This document shows positions 1 through 12,814 of a DNA stretch of 64,000 nucleotides, in pieces. The stretch's first letter is position 1. The number at the start of each line of letters is the position of its first letter. The notes beneath the pieces were generated by a model, which saw nothing but the letters and a program-made list of their open reading frames with translations, did not search any database and had not been told where the DNA came from. Origin of the DNA: Ostrinia nubilalis (taxonomy: Eukaryota; Arthropoda; Insecta; Lepidoptera; Crambidae); NCBI RefSeq assembly GCF_963855985.1, contig NC_087093.1, positions 9,369,501 through 9,433,500 of the forward strand, in the 5' to 3' direction. Both the position numbers and the translations under genes were made by a program.

Positions 1-1412
1 TAGACCGAATAATATTACTTATGTGTTAAGGCAAGATGACTGTAAGTACAATACTGTATGACGAATCTCCTCAACAATAAACATTTAAAATATAGGCAGG
101 TAATCCCGACAAACATATTTTGATTAATAATGGCTTCAAATTGGTACAAACGTCAGGAGTATCTGTTATGATGATGCCCGTAAAAGAGTTTGGATTTGAA
201 TGCGAGCCAAATTTTTCAGCACCTCAAGAGTGCAAAAAGAAGAGTACCTAAGTTGCGAATTTTTGATAAAATTGAATAAACAAAATGCCAGCTTTATACT
301 TATCTAACTTTAGTGGTGATACTCGTAAATTCAAATATCGTACGAGTATTAAATAACATAAAGTTCTCTCCACAAAAGTTTCATACTTCTGAAACTTACA
401 GGTGTGTATTTGCTGTCAGGGAATTTAGTGTAGGTATCACTCGTCAGTTTACCCATATAATAACTTGGTAATGGTCTAATTTAATGCCAAATTTCAAATT
501 TCTGGGTCACTTGGATAGTTCGGTATTATTTTATTTTATGAGTGAGTGAGAATTTTATGAATACGGTTGATAAGAGCTGGAGCGTAATGGTCCCATGTTA
601 CATGAAAATTGAGTCTTTTACTGTCTAAAGTGCAAAGTGCAAAGAGAGTGAAACACCAGCACCTTGCCAATATCTTGCCAGCTTTTTTTAAAAACACATT
701 ATTTAGTAAATTCTGACCCATTGTAGAGTTTAACCCTCGTTGGTTAACCCAGAATAGCATGAGTTTTGTGGGTCGAGTTGGTGACAATCCCAACAAAGGG
801 TTCTAATAGTGCCTCTGCCGGTAGATTAACCAGCCGTAGGTACACGTAGAGGGTATTATTACGGAGATCATAAAGCGTAGGGTATGTGCAGCTATTCACC
901 TCTCTGCCCACAACGTTTATGTTTCAAAACAAGGGCAGTTTACCCGTCACTCTTCCAATCCCTCCGAAGTCCGAAGAGGGTCAAACTCTAATGTCACGCT
1001 TAATTTATTAACACGACTCCCTGTTTGGAGGGTATTATTTAAGAGGTGGTATCCATTTTGATTAATTGTCAAATTATTTAAAGTAATTGAGGCACGTAGA
1101 CGTGCTGTGGGATGATTGTCGTTGAATAATTTAAAAATAATGAGTGTTTAATAATTTGATTAAGCACGGTGTCGTGCTGTTTAACATAACAAGAGTCTTA
1201 ATTTAATTACTTTTGAATGCGTGCGAGTAGGTAATGACATTATTTGAAACACGACAACGTATACAAGTTTGTGACCTCTGAAACATTTATAGCATTAATA
1301 CGAGAAGTAACTACACAGACTAATAATATTATGTACTAATACTAGGTATTTACATAAACGTTTTAAACATCTAACCATGCCGCAATATTTATGACTGCAT
1401 CGTGATGGTTGG
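1..1412. other. No gene recognised
   Basis: AT-rich DNA with only short open frames that show no codon structure, splice logic or recognisable protein motif. Small palindromic words such as GCACGGTGTCGTGC occur near 1165-1180, but they build no larger structure that I can define. Confidence 0.5.
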
Positions 1413-1572
1413 TAAGACCGCGCAGCGCGATTTGGTTCCAACGAGACACAATTTCAACGGGACACATTTTCAATCAGACACATTCCCACCTGGACACATC
1501 AATTATTGTATCATCAGTTAAATGTTTTAATGGAAAAAAATAATAATAAAATGTGTTAATTGTCATGGAATT

Positions 1573-1699
1573 CGTCTGCCGTTTGGTGTAGTGGTTCAGA
1601 ACGGACTACTATGCCGAGAGGTCCCGGGTTCGATTCTCGGCCGGGCAGAAATTGAAATGATGCATTTTAATTTCTGTGACCGGTCTGGGTGTTAGACTA
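1573..1699 (+). mobile_element. tRNA-derived SINE, truncated copy
   Basis: The head reads like a tRNA gene: a pol III A box (TGGTGTAGTGGTT) is followed about 40 bp later by a B box (GGGTTCGATTCTC). The downstream body ends with GGTCTGGGTGTTAGAC, close to the body of the fuller copy at 39.6 kb. A functional tRNA is unlikely, because no tRNA cloverleaf with a paired acceptor stem forms and non-tRNA sequence follows. The 3' part is missing, and a Helitron begins within 5 bp. Confidence 0.8.
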
Positions 1700-1703
1700 T
1701 CTA

Positions 1704-2304
1704 TCTATACTTATAATAAATCTGTAGAGAGGTCAATTCTGTACATGAAATATATTTTCAAAATAACTTTTTTTTATAATTTTTTATATTTATTGCATGT
1801 CACATGGGTAAGGGTTGACAAGAACATAATATTGAACATGTGACGCCTAGTGAAGGCGTTGCAAAAACTTAAAAATAACTATCAGGGGGTGATTGATTAG
1901 TGATCGATACTGATGCCAAAAATGCAATCAGTAAAATTTTTGTCTGTCTGTCTGTCTGTATGTTCCTTATAGCTATGTAGACACAAAAACTACTCGACGG
2001 ATTTTAACGAAATTTGGTACAATTATTTTTTATACTTCTGGGCAGGTTATAGTATACTTAGGAGTATCCCACGGGAACGGGAATTAGCGGGAAAATCCTT
2101 TTGTATGAAAAATTTATACCGCTTAAGTTAGACGCTTGATATTTGGCATGCAGGTTAGTAAACTTAAAGCTTAGTTACAACAGGATATTGCAAAATTAGA
2201 GTTAGCGGGAAAAAACATTGTATGAAAAAATCTAAACCCCGTAAGATAGATGAAGGGGGTAATAAAACGGGATCCACGCGTACGAAGACGCGGGCGGCCG
2301 CTAG
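1704..2304 (+). mobile_element. Non-autonomous Helitron
   Basis: The element starts TCTATACTTATAATAAA and ends in CTAG, preceded by a GC-rich stretch able to form a short hairpin (GGATCCACGCG ... CGGGCGGCCGCTAG). The start with TC, the end with CTRR and the absence of terminal inverted repeats are the Helitron pattern. It contains no transposase or helicase reading frame. A (GTCT)n tract lies near 1942-1958. It is the same family as 36785-37146 and 37193-37770, but more diverged from both than they are from each other. Confidence 0.75.
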
Positions 2305-2645
2305 TCTTTCCATATCTATGTGCGGAAACGTCACGAAATCTGAATTTTAGCTGACCTCCTAACCCCTCATAAAAGCCAAGGTAAATTTTATTGATTGGTC
2401 TATTTTATGTTTGGGTTATTTTATTGATTTAAGGAAAGTACACGAAGATGCTTATTTCTGTTAAATTTAGTTTTTAATTGTAATAAAATATAGTTATTTT
2501 AATGTTCATATTTTTCATTTCATTTTCATTTATTCGACTGACTGTATTGTGTCAGTTTGCAACTGTGTCCACGTGGGAATGTGTCTGATTGAAAATGTGT
2601 CCCGTTGAAATTGTGTCCCGTTGGAACTAAATCCGCAGCGCGTAT

Positions 2646-5600
2646 ACCTACCTACTCCAGAATGTTTTGCATAATTTAAAATAGAAAGAAAAAAATGAAA
2701 GCTCCGGAAAACATACGGAAACCTGTCTTGATTCACGTGGAATGTTATGACAAGGCTGTCATTCTTACTTAAAAAATGGTGGAATTTATTATCGAGTTGA
2801 CTATTCCCAGAAGAGCCCTTGTAGCTGGAAATCGATAATGGAGGTTAACGTCCAAACTCATGATGATTTAATTCATTCGATTTCAGGAAAAGTTTCGTAG
2901 TAACTTAAATTTTAAATCTTTGGAAATTAGATATTACAAAGCTAGGGCTTTTCAAATGAAATGGGTCAAACGAACTTCTCTAAATGGAGATGAATCCTGA
3001 ATTTAAAATAAATAAGCGTGCAGATAAAAATACTCGTACATGATAAATCCATTTAATGACTCGCCTAGCCAACGTTAGGCAAATTCTGTAGAAATAATTT
3101 AATATGTATACTAAATCCATCTAAACTAAAGGATTTTAATATAGTAATAGCCAATCTGCTGGCAAAAAAGTATTTACTAATAACAGGTTGCGTGAAACTT
3201 AAAGAAGGGCGAAGGTACGACAGGCTCCCCCGGGAGTCTTACCTAACAGAAAAATGCGCATACTCTAATACGTAACGTCGAACGGAAAAGGAAAAATATT
3301 TCTGAGGCCATTCAAGTATTCTGCCTAAAGATGTAACTAAAATGGGACGCCTGAAACACGGCGATAAATATTGAGGATTGGGACTTCATAACCGAATTAA
3401 ATTCCTTATTCATCGCGCGAGCTTCATTCATTATTAATCAGATTTTTTTAAATTCTAAAGTGGTTTTATTTCAGACTATATTTTTCTCTAATTGGCGAAT
3501 CTGATAGAGTTTTAACAATGTATCATAGTAGTTTTAGAGATATAGCATGAGCGAGCGGGGTGTCAAAAAAGAGAATAATAAAATTGTTGATTGGGTTACG
3601 TACTATAACGAAGTGCTCCAACTAACTCAAAGGAGAAAATTAAATTGTCGAATTTATATGGCTTGGTTAATTAAAAGAAAAAGCAATTTTTAAATGACTA
3701 CTTATTTCTGGCGATGGCTTTAAAATATTATTTGCCTTATACACTGATAAAATTAAGAAGAGTCGGAAGGTAGGTGACGTAGGTAATTCAAAAATATTTT
3801 AACAGATTAAAAACATTAAATACCAAGATTTTTCAAATATTAATCACTGAACTGCCTTATAATCTTCTGCTTAAGTCTTAAATCTGTGTGTAATAATAGC
3901 CAGTTCGATGTATCCCTGGAGAATACAATGTGTTAGTACTATACCTAATCTTGACTAATCGTGACAGGCACTTTACTGGGTGTTTTCTTCACTAAATAAG
4001 AAGTAAGCTATGAAGGGTATTATGGTACGTGCTAGTAGCGTTTTGTGCTTTGTTATCTTTTTATATTGAAAAATCTTACATGTTATTGCAGTGATATCTC
4101 GACACCCTGGTTTGGCCTAAGCGCAAATATTTACATAATGGTAACTCCATAATATGTCGGTGTAGGCTCGGAATTCACACTCCCGTACTTTTTTGTTGTT
4201 TTATATTTGGCGCGGGAGTTGTGTCATTGTCTATTGTTTTATCGTCTTTTGTTTCGAGAAGAGCTTTGTTTGCTCGAAAGCGATATAATACCGTTATTAC
4301 TTTTGATTGTTAATCATCTACCTACATTACGTTATTGTTTTGTGTTTTGAATATCGTTTGTGATCGGGAATTTTTTCATTCGCTGAAAATATTTGTTCTA
4401 TCGTATACGTTGGTTATGTTATGGTTATACATTATGAAGGGTATTATCACAATCCGTCGTACAATGATATTTGGCTCTCATGGTTATTGGAGGGTCGCAA
4501 AGCTCGTGGAACACAAGGGGCTGGGATATGAGGCCGATTATCCGACATCTTGCTCGTTATCTACATTGCAGAATTTCTCGTCACATGTCCCAGAAATGGT
4601 CATTACGCTCCTATCTTTCAGCGAGCAGCTATTCTCAAGAAAATTAACATTTCCAAAATTATATCTGAGTAAAATACCTTGTAGTGCGCACACTTGGAAA
4701 ATGATTATAGCCCCGTTCCTTAAGAGAAAAAAGTGTCCCTTAGGATTCAATTATCCAAGTTGTTCGTCTATCTGTGTATATATTTTCTGTCAAGACCCAT
4801 TTTCACAGAAACACCTAAGCTCCAATTAGATAGGTATATGAAATTCTGAGAACGATTATCTCTTGACGTGAAATTAGACTGTCACACGAGTAGAAGAATA
4901 AAACCAACCAAATTTTTCTTTCCGAATCTAAACACCTACTATACAGGGCGTAGAATCATAAAGGGGCCATTTGACTTATGTTCTTTACTATTAGAAGGAA
5001 ATCTGGTTGCAAAGGTACCCATTAGGTGCCCATCATACTAGACGAGGAAAATGTTCGTTTCAAATCGTGTTGTGCGGAAAAAAATCGACTGAAATCTTTC
5101 GGATTGCCGTCACGTCTTCTATATAATCGTATACGAGAAAAAAATCACTTGGGTCGGTCACCCGGCGTCGTTTTACTCTGACCTTAGGTCGGTTATGGAA
5201 TGGAGCATATTTTTGTCGTTATAACTTGAGTTGGCTGTTACTTCGTATTTATTTTAAAAGGGAAACTTACCTTTTTTGCCTGTCTAAGTTACCCATATGA
5301 TTTTAGTGGACATTTTGAGACCATGTCATTACTATAATAAAACACCTACCGCGTACGTGCTACATCAAATGAACATTAGCAATCTTGTAAAAAATAGTAT
5401 ACTAGTGGAATATACCCTTTGCCACTTATTTAGAGAAATAGTAAAAAAAATCTTCTCTCATTCTTTCATAACTTGCAGTTACCATTAAGCTTTTAAGCAA
5501 GCTACATACAAAATTTAATTACGTGTCAATTTTCCCTAAAGCACACGTCAATGTTAGTTGAGCTTAATTGTTTACAAGATAGCTAATTTTGCCGTGGACT

Positions 5601-6215
5601 TTACAAATTAGCTGCTTTGTGCATGCATGATGCGTGCTTATAACTTAATAGATATTTTAAAAGTCTTAACCGTAGTGTCAACATTGTCTAGCTTGGAGAA
5701 ACATAAAATAGAAATGGTGGGGGTAAAATGTTTGTTCTCTTAGCTCAGACGTAGATGACTCTGTTTGTTCTTGGGAATGCGTTGTTAAATAAAGTTTTAT
5801 TGACCATCCCCTCAAGCGAAAATTATACGAGAAAAACTATTTTTTTATTTCGCTCTCATTTTTTATTACAGCTATTCTTCTTTTGTTTTTATTGTTTTCA
5901 GTTTGTTTTTGATGTCGAGTATTTTTGGCCGAGTACAGATTGAATGGAAAATTACGAACTTATGAGTCCTTTAACTCGAAGGTAGCTTATAATAAGATTG
6001 GTAAGATATGAATTTTATATTTTTTTTTATAAGTTAAAACTTAATAGCAGTATGACACTTCAATAGAGATTTAATATACTGAACTTTATTATTAGGCAAT
6101 TCTAAAATCTATACCTACTTATGACAGAGTTGCAATATGTTCAAAATATTCAAATATCGTCCAAAACAAAACCTCTAAAACCAGTTTTATCCCTTTGGAC
6201 AATTGAAATTTCAAC
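2646..6215. other. No gene recognised
   Basis: No supportable coding region. The longest open frame here (4335-4829, 164 codons) has an unremarkable composition, no start context, no recognisable domain and an overlapping antisense frame, so I treat it as chance. No repeat family was recognised in this stretch. Confidence 0.5.
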
Positions 6216-7033
6216 TATAGGTCTACCAGAATCTCATGGCAAACAAAAATATTGGAAAAGTGTGTTTTTCATATGGCAATTGTCTATGGTTTAATTGTCA
6301 CCTGTCAAAGAAAATTATGAAATCTGTCAGCCGCTGCAAAAATTTTGTAATCTCTTCTTGACTATTTGTTATTTTTGTGAAAAAGTCGAAAAAGCTCAAG
6401 CAAGTCATATTGTTTTCAATGTGAATTGTAAAATAAGGCATAATTCAAAGTCAATCTTTGATTCTAAAGCTCGTCGTCGAGTTGACAGTAAGTTGGACTG
6501 AAATGTTTTGATACTTAGTTTATTACCCAACTACGTCACAAGGAGGGTTATGTTTTTTTATATTATTCTTAATAGCTGCTTTATCGGGGTTTTCAGGTAT
6601 ATCTCACAAATTGGTGCAGAGGAATGGTCAAAATGTTATGACCATGTAAAGAAAATTGAAAAAGATTTTATCTCGTTATCTTGATCATCTATTGAAGAAC
6701 AAGAAATTGCAAGTGGAGTTCTTAGAATCGTTTTCTAGTTCTAAATGAAGTGATAAGTTAAAAGTATGATGCATAATAAAATTAGTTACTTAAAGTAATA
6801 ATACGATTTATTTATTTTTCAAGACATTTTCCTATGTTAAAAACCCGATGTATAACAACATTCTTCATACACATACCTACCTAAAATGTATATTCGTACT
6901 TCATGTTCATTAATACTAAAGTCATAAAAGTAAAAAATTAAACAGTATCAAGATCGTTTATTCCAATTTCCCCAGTATTGCTCTCAACAAAGTTTATTTT
7001 CCCTATTTGCCATGAGATTCTGGTACACCTATA
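6216..7033. mobile_element. 818-bp TIR element, non-autonomous DNA transposon
   Basis: The terminal 28 bp at 6216-6243 and 7006-7033 are inverted copies with one mismatch; both begin TATAGGT and include ACCAGAATCTCATGGC. Both ends carry TA, as expected of an element with a TA target duplication. The interior has no transposase; the 68-codon frame at 6295-6501 matches nothing I recognise. The superfamily (Tc1/mariner or another TA-targeting group) is a guess. Confidence 0.65.
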
Positions 7034-8466
7034 CCGACGCACATTCTACTTTCCTTAACTGATACTTATAAGAAGAAGACAGCAAAAACGAGTGCAAAAG
7101 TTGGTATAGGAAAACATATTTTAGAACATTAGCAGGAGTTTGCAAGTAGCATTTCTCTTGTATTATAAAAGCTAAATGAATTTTAAGTTGCAATGGAAAA
7201 TGACGTCACTCGGTTTATAAATGTCAAGGAAGTAGGTCAGGCGAGGTGTAAACGGGAGCGATAGCTGTTAAAATGCTTTATAGTTCAACAATTTAGTAAA
7301 ATTTGCTATTTTTTGACATTTGCCTGATATCCAGCGCAACTTCGTCTAACAACTTATTTTGCAACTCCGCTTAACGTCGCCATTTTAGACGTGCGGCTAG
7401 AAATGTCAAATGAAATTTTATTTCTGTGTCTGGAAATAAAATGCGAAGTTGGGTATAATCTGCTGCTGTCGGCTCGTAATAAAAGAGCCATTCGATCCCC
7501 CCAGGGCAATATAGGATCCAATCAATTTCTAACTAATCTCGATTTGAAATTTGCCCTCGAACACAAAGTATGATAATAAAATTTTAATATTGGCAACTTC
7601 GTTACATCTTGATGCATTATGTACTTAACATTGGAAATAAACTTAACTTAACTTAAGTTTATATGTCTTTCTTGAAACAGCAAGTCGACATCGGCACATC
7701 AGTCTTAAAGTATTTTATGCAAAATGTCATCTCTTACAATTAATTTACATAAGATACCAAAGTTATTATATGAATGTACGTTGTCTTAACTAAGGACTTG
7801 CAGATTTGTGCATTTTGCATCTTTAAAATGCTTTGAAACCTACAAACCTTATTCAAAATATGTTACGCGTCTGATTTTGTCACGAAATATTTCTAGCTTC
7901 GAGCAAGACCCGGTAATAGAAAGGCGGTACCTGCAAAGTGAATATCTATTGCTTCGGCTAGGGTTGGCAAGTAAAGGTTGTTTAAAGTGCACATAGTTAT
8001 TACTACAGCTTTAAGTCAAAATGGCGCCAACCAGTCATCTGTTTAGTGCTGCACTAGGTCATCTATAAAGGCCAGGCACAAAAGTATAAAATTAAAAGCC
8101 ACGAAAAATACTGCGTTATAATAAAAGTTTCCATTTTTTAAGTGAGTAGGTAGTTGGATAAACCAGAATGTTTTCCGCTATTTATTTCGCACTATAGAGT
8201 CCTGTAAGTTCTTATTTTAATTTATCGTTAGTGTATCTTTATCAATAAATAAATAAATAAATAGGGATTATTCACACGGTCTCTAAAGAAGTGACTCTAT
8301 AAAACTGTTTTTCACTTTAGCTCCACAATATAATTCTTTAAATCGAGAAACTGAAAACACTAGAGCTATACGCACAATTTCATAGCAAGGCGTCCAGTAA
8401 GAAGATTACGAGTATTTGCGAGGTAGCAGCCCTGTCCACAGGCACAAGGTCATTTCGGAGCCGTTC
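7034..8466. other. No gene recognised
   Basis: AT-rich DNA with isolated short frames only. A short AAAT repeat lies at about 8244-8263, possibly the tail of an old retroelement. Nothing else can be supported. Confidence 0.45.
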
Positions 8467-8548
8467 AGTGCGCGCGCGACTGAGCCAGTTTCACTTTAAA
8501 CTTGCATTATACCAGCTCTTACCCAGGGAATTCGTCACACAGGTTCGG
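8465..8548 (+). promoter_or_regulatory. Candidate initiator plus leader exon
   Basis: An arthropod-type initiator TCAGT (8465-8469) sits in a locally GC-rich stretch (GTGCGCGCGCGAC). About 80 bp downstream there is a strong splice donor, CGG followed by GTAAGTAA (donor at 8549). There is no ATG in between, so this would be a non-coding first exon of a plus-strand gene. No partner exon was found, so the call rests only on the initiator, base composition and donor. Confidence 0.22.
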
Positions 8549-8878
8549 GTAAGTAACAAATGAAAATCGGGAAACTTGCACGTGGGTTTAGGTTAGTACC
8601 CCGCAAAGCTTTACAAAAGCATACCAAAAGGGAAGCTTTTACGTAACCTACATTTCTCACCTCTGAACTCTTGAAAACCACTAACCGTCTTATAAATTTT
8701 CGTCCGAAATCCCGAATCTAAAGAGGTACCTATTTGAAGCTATTAGCGATTGTTTGGTTTCAACTTTAAGTTGTTTAGATTTGTTATAAAACTATTCGTA
8801 AGCAAAAATAAATAGTAATGTAAGGCAAATAAATAATTTCATTTTCATTTTCAAATAGTATTCAAAAAAGTATTGTAG

Positions 8879-8985
8879 GCAGGTGGTCTACTTGGTGGAC
8901 CGACGATTTGGTCGCGGGTTGCGGGTAGCACAGGACCGGTCGATGTAGAAATCCTGAGGCTCTTGTCCAGTGATGGAAGGCACAT
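8879..8985 (+). mobile_element. RTE-type LINE 3' end fragment
   Basis: Pieces of the conserved C-terminal tail of RTE reverse transcriptases can be read with frameshifts: a TRWTDD-like stretch (read here as TWWTDDLV), then DRS, then the remnant of the terminal QQWTS-like segment (TTGTCCAGTGATGG). The same region is better preserved on the minus strand at 62448-62822. It is a short, decayed relic with no coding capacity. Confidence 0.5.
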
Positions 8986-11521
8986 GGTTGAAAAGAGGAA
9001 GTACTTCTAATACAAAAGTTAAGAACCACAGTTACTTAGTAAGGTTTTAAAGACATGTACTTTTGGCACCTTTCCAGCTGTTGCATAAATGAACGTGACT
9101 CTTTTCGAGTCTCAGTACCGACCGAATAAAAATGGTAATATGCACTGTAGTAATATCGTATTTTCAAATATATTTTCACATAATATGATGCCTACCTGTT
9201 CGGCGAACGTGAGCATATAGACTGTTTGATAGAGCATTTAGAGCACGCGATAACTTTAGAAACTAGGGGCTTAACTTTAGAAACTTCCTATTTCGTTCTA
9301 CATTCTCCAATTAAGGTTAATTCAATTCCATAATATTTTGTCTTCTTTAAAGTTTCATTTATAAATTCCAAGGACTTGAATTTTAGACCTTTGTCAGCCA
9401 AATTTGACTGATGATCACTATTAAAATACCGTTATAGGGCTCATGTTGCGGATCTATGTGCGAGTATGTACTCGTCTTGTTGTAAGACCTCTATGTACGA
9501 ACACGACGCGAAAAGGTAGCAAGCGTTTTTCCAGATTTAAGAAGCTATCCTAACAATAAGTGAGTTGTACAAAACACGATAACTTACAAATCAAGTGTCG
9601 TGTATCGTTCTTACAATTTTAATTGCGTGCATATCCGTGCAGGTTAACTACTTAAAATAGGTAATAAAACACGTAACGTCTTCCACGATAGCCGCTTTGT
9701 TTCCTTGTACACAAGGCATGTTTACAGCTAAAGTAGACGAATACGAGTAAGTTTGTACACTCCGTTAGGTCGTTATCGCATAGGTGCGGATAATCAGTTG
9801 ATTCGCTTTAGGTGTTGAGACGAGTTTACACCGATCGACTTATCAACGCGAATAAAGCCCATCTACAAGGATATCAGGTGACATTACGTTCCTCCAAGTA
9901 CGGAATCCGAATGCGGAATGAGGTGAGCCGTTGTAACAGTCTTAACAGAAAAGAAAACCTACTAGCAAGAGTCTTACAAGATTTAGGTCTTAAATATTAT
10001 TATATTCTCATGAAATTAGTATTGTTTATGTAAGCAAGTACACATTCTTTTAAACATTCATGTATTCACTCTTGTCTTAAGTTGTTTATTGAAAACTTAC
10101 CTTTGTGGCTTGTAGTAAACAAGATTCGGTTATCCTGAAGTTGCTCTAACTCGTGCGTGACACTTCTTTCTGTGACACCGTTTATTTATTTAAGTAGTAG
10201 CCGAGTTTACTTCTAGTTTAGCATAAACATATTTAACTACGTGTAGATTATGAATAAATATTAAAACACTGACACGTTCTACATTCTTTATACGATACGT
10301 AGGTTCAGCCAGCGTCAAATAGTTAGCGACACCTAAAGTAGTCAAAAAATTCGCAACACAAAGGAAGGTCTTTGTTACAATTAGAATAAAGTTGTATTAG
10401 TTATTCTATTTTTGGTCACTTTGGGTGTCACGAACTATTTGACGGTAACTCTGATTACCTACATAGTTTGAAATTGATAGAGACATTTCCACGCAATAGA
10501 ATCAAACCACTATAGCATCATGTAAATCCGTCTCAGATGCACTTATTTCACGGCGGTGACCTACATAACGGAGTAGGTAAACGCGCGCTTACTCCAGCTA
10601 TTGCAAATTACTCAAGTTCGAGCGCTAACCAGCGACACGATTTAGCAAATATCGCGATGATGCAAATCCCGTCTCCCGGGTAACTCGGGAAGTTATTACA
10701 TATTCGACAGGTTAATGTTTGTTCATGAGCCGAACGACGGGTCGATGACTATTAAATTTGTAGTTATAAAAACCATTAGTTTATTTCACGGTGTTATCGA
10801 ACCAACAAAAGTTTAGACATTTTTTCTGATAAGTTTTAAAATAAAAATTCACTGTTTCAGTAAAGAGGGTAAACACTGCTCTCGAGTCATACTGGCAAGT
10901 TACGCTATGTGATATTGTATCCAGATTTTGGAATGTGTGCTAGAATTAAAAATAAGTAAAACACCTGCATTTCTTACTAATTCTATATTATCACCAAACC
11001 CCTAAGGTAGTTCTTGATTCGCTTGTTTTAAAATTTGTTTCGGCTCGGAAAAAGTCTATTTCTTTTTGTTGAAAACGATGATCTTCTCTTTAAAAGTAAG
11101 CCAGCATTTTATTAAAATAGATAGGTATGTTGGATGATATTTACATACAATATTCAAAAATTCTCATGAAAAGCACTTTTCTGTGTTTTATGGTAATACT
11201 CGTATTTCGCATACAACGTTCAGTATTCCGAAAATTATTTATAAGTCTCAAGATCGAGGGGCCACTTTACATAATAGTGGATAATACCGGCATTCCCGGA
11301 ACTATCTGACGGTAGCAGTTGCTTCGAATAATCTTTTGGCCGGCCTCCCAGAATATTTCAATACAGGGCATAAGCGTCAAGTTGGTGTTTTAAACAATGC
11401 GCTTCACGACTTAGGAGCGAAGAGTCTATAATTATTTACTTGTGTTAAATTTTTAACATCCTGTATGTGTTTTTTTCAAATTATGGCCTCGTTTAGCCAG
11501 TGTCAAGTGAAGTAACGCTTT
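8986..11521. other. No gene recognised
   Basis: No open frame with coding character and no recognised repeat. A GC-richer patch around 10560-10690, with CGCGCGCTTACTCC and CCCGTCTCCCGGGTAACTC, may be conserved non-coding DNA, but that cannot be judged without a comparison. Confidence 0.4.
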
Positions 11522-11644
11522 AAGGCTCAGTCGCACCATCTTACTATAACTTTGACAAACGTCAAAAATCTGCTAAGCTCCATACAAAAAAAAAAATCGT
11601 TTAACTTTATAGATACGTGGTGCAGGTGGTGCAACTCAGTCTTA
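11522..11644. mobile_element. Hairpin MITE, family 1, copy A
   Basis: It begins AAGGCTCAGTCGCACCATC and ends GGTGCAACTCAGTCTTA, so the termini are inverted copies. The interior carries the family words TTTGACAAACGTCAAAAATC and CATACAAAA. Four related copies lie at 12691, 18391, 27223 and 41708. There is no coding capacity. Confidence 0.75.
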
Positions 11645-12690
11645 ATGGTCTACCAAAAAATGGCTAACTTTCCTGCCAAGAATTTTGCACAACCCACCTA
11701 TCTTTCAGACTCATCCATCATTGAACTCATCAGCTAACATGAGTCAGTTAAACACAAGCCACAAGCCTAAAACGCAATATCTCGGTGGCGTGAATTGTCA
11801 ACGGGCACTGATGTCAGTCTTTTAAGTTGTCATGGGCCTGACACGGCTTACGAGCTACGGAACTGAGGCACAAACCGACTGACGGCTTAACCTGTAAGTC
11901 TGTAGTATCCTGGTGAAACTAGGAAAGCTGTATGTGAATTTTATTTATGGTTTACTAACCATTTGATTTACTAACCGGTAACACTTGTCTATTAGTGGCT
12001 GTTACCATTTTTATAGCTGTTGACAGATTCTTAGTAAAATAACAAAGGAAGTTGCATTCGATATTTAGCAACATTTGCGTATTCGGAAGTATAGATTTAG
12101 CGGCACCGGTTTATTATTTTATTTTAATAAACTTTCAATGGGTTAAAGGTGTAAAATTACAGTAATAATCCTTAAACGTTTTTCATTTGCAAAGTAATTT
12201 GAAATAGCAATTTGCATAAAAACTCGAGTATTCAAACAAGTGGTTACGAATTGCGTTCCAAAAAGAAACAAAGGCATATTTTACGAGCCCTGGCACTGGC
12301 CACAGCTAGTGCGCTATTTTTACGTCGTTCACAAATTATGTTTAATTATTACACTAGCGTACAAGAGGAGAAAAGGCTCTTATGAAGTTGAACGCCGTTT
12401 TATGAATAACGCCAACTACACACACCGCGCCTTTTGCCGCGCTGCAAAATGGTACTACCAGATATTCGCATAAAGAAAACCTTTTTAGCTTGTTTATATT
12501 TTGGTGAATAGAGAAATACGTTACAAGCTTCAGGTGATCGGGGTTAACGGGTACGTCGTTAAGTTGAAGGCTACGAGTATTGATAATTGAGTACAATTTT
12601 TTACATTGAGTACAACTTTTGAATTAGATGTTCATTTAAGACCAATAATGAGTACCTACTTTCGAGTAGATATTTTTTATGACTAGGTAC
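11645..12690. other. No gene recognised
   Basis: Spacer between two MITE copies. Overlapping sense and antisense frames at 12240-12596 have no recognisable motif. Confidence 0.4.
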
Positions 12691-12814
12691 TTAGGCTGGG
12701 TTGCACAATATTACTTTAACTTTGACAAACGTCAAAAATCTGTCAAATTCCATACAAAACACACCAGCTATCGTCATAGTTACTGTTAAAGTTAGATGGT
12801 GCAAGTCAGCCTTA
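12691..12814. mobile_element. Hairpin MITE, family 1, copy B
   Basis: It begins TTAGGCTGGGTTGCACAATA and ends ATGGTGCAAGTCAGCCTTA. The termini are inverted copies, and the interior matches copy A (TTTGACAAACGTCAAAAATC) and copy E (ATCGTCATAGTTAC). Confidence 0.82.

Larger units (their letters stand above)
1421..2640. repeat. Composite element flanked by inverted 16-bp repeat arrays
   Basis: The segments 1421-1498 and 2564-2640 are inverted copies of each other with only a handful of mismatches. Each arm is an array of about four degenerate 16-bp units sharing the core GGGACACATTTTC. The 1.07-kb interior holds a SINE copy (1573-1699) and a Helitron (1704-2304), so the structure looks like an older foldback-type element into which other elements inserted. 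It could instead be two independent inverted insertions of the same repeat. The transposon class is not recognised. Confidence 0.6.

Noticed and set aside
1573..1650. Functional tRNA gene
   Set aside because: A and B boxes are present but no acceptor stem pairs and non-tRNA SINE body follows. The same reasoning applies to 39609-39685.
4335..4829. 164-codon plus-strand open frame as a gene
   Set aside because: No domain, no splice context, an overlapping antisense frame, and a composition like the surrounding DNA; a frame of this length occurs by chance in 64 kb.
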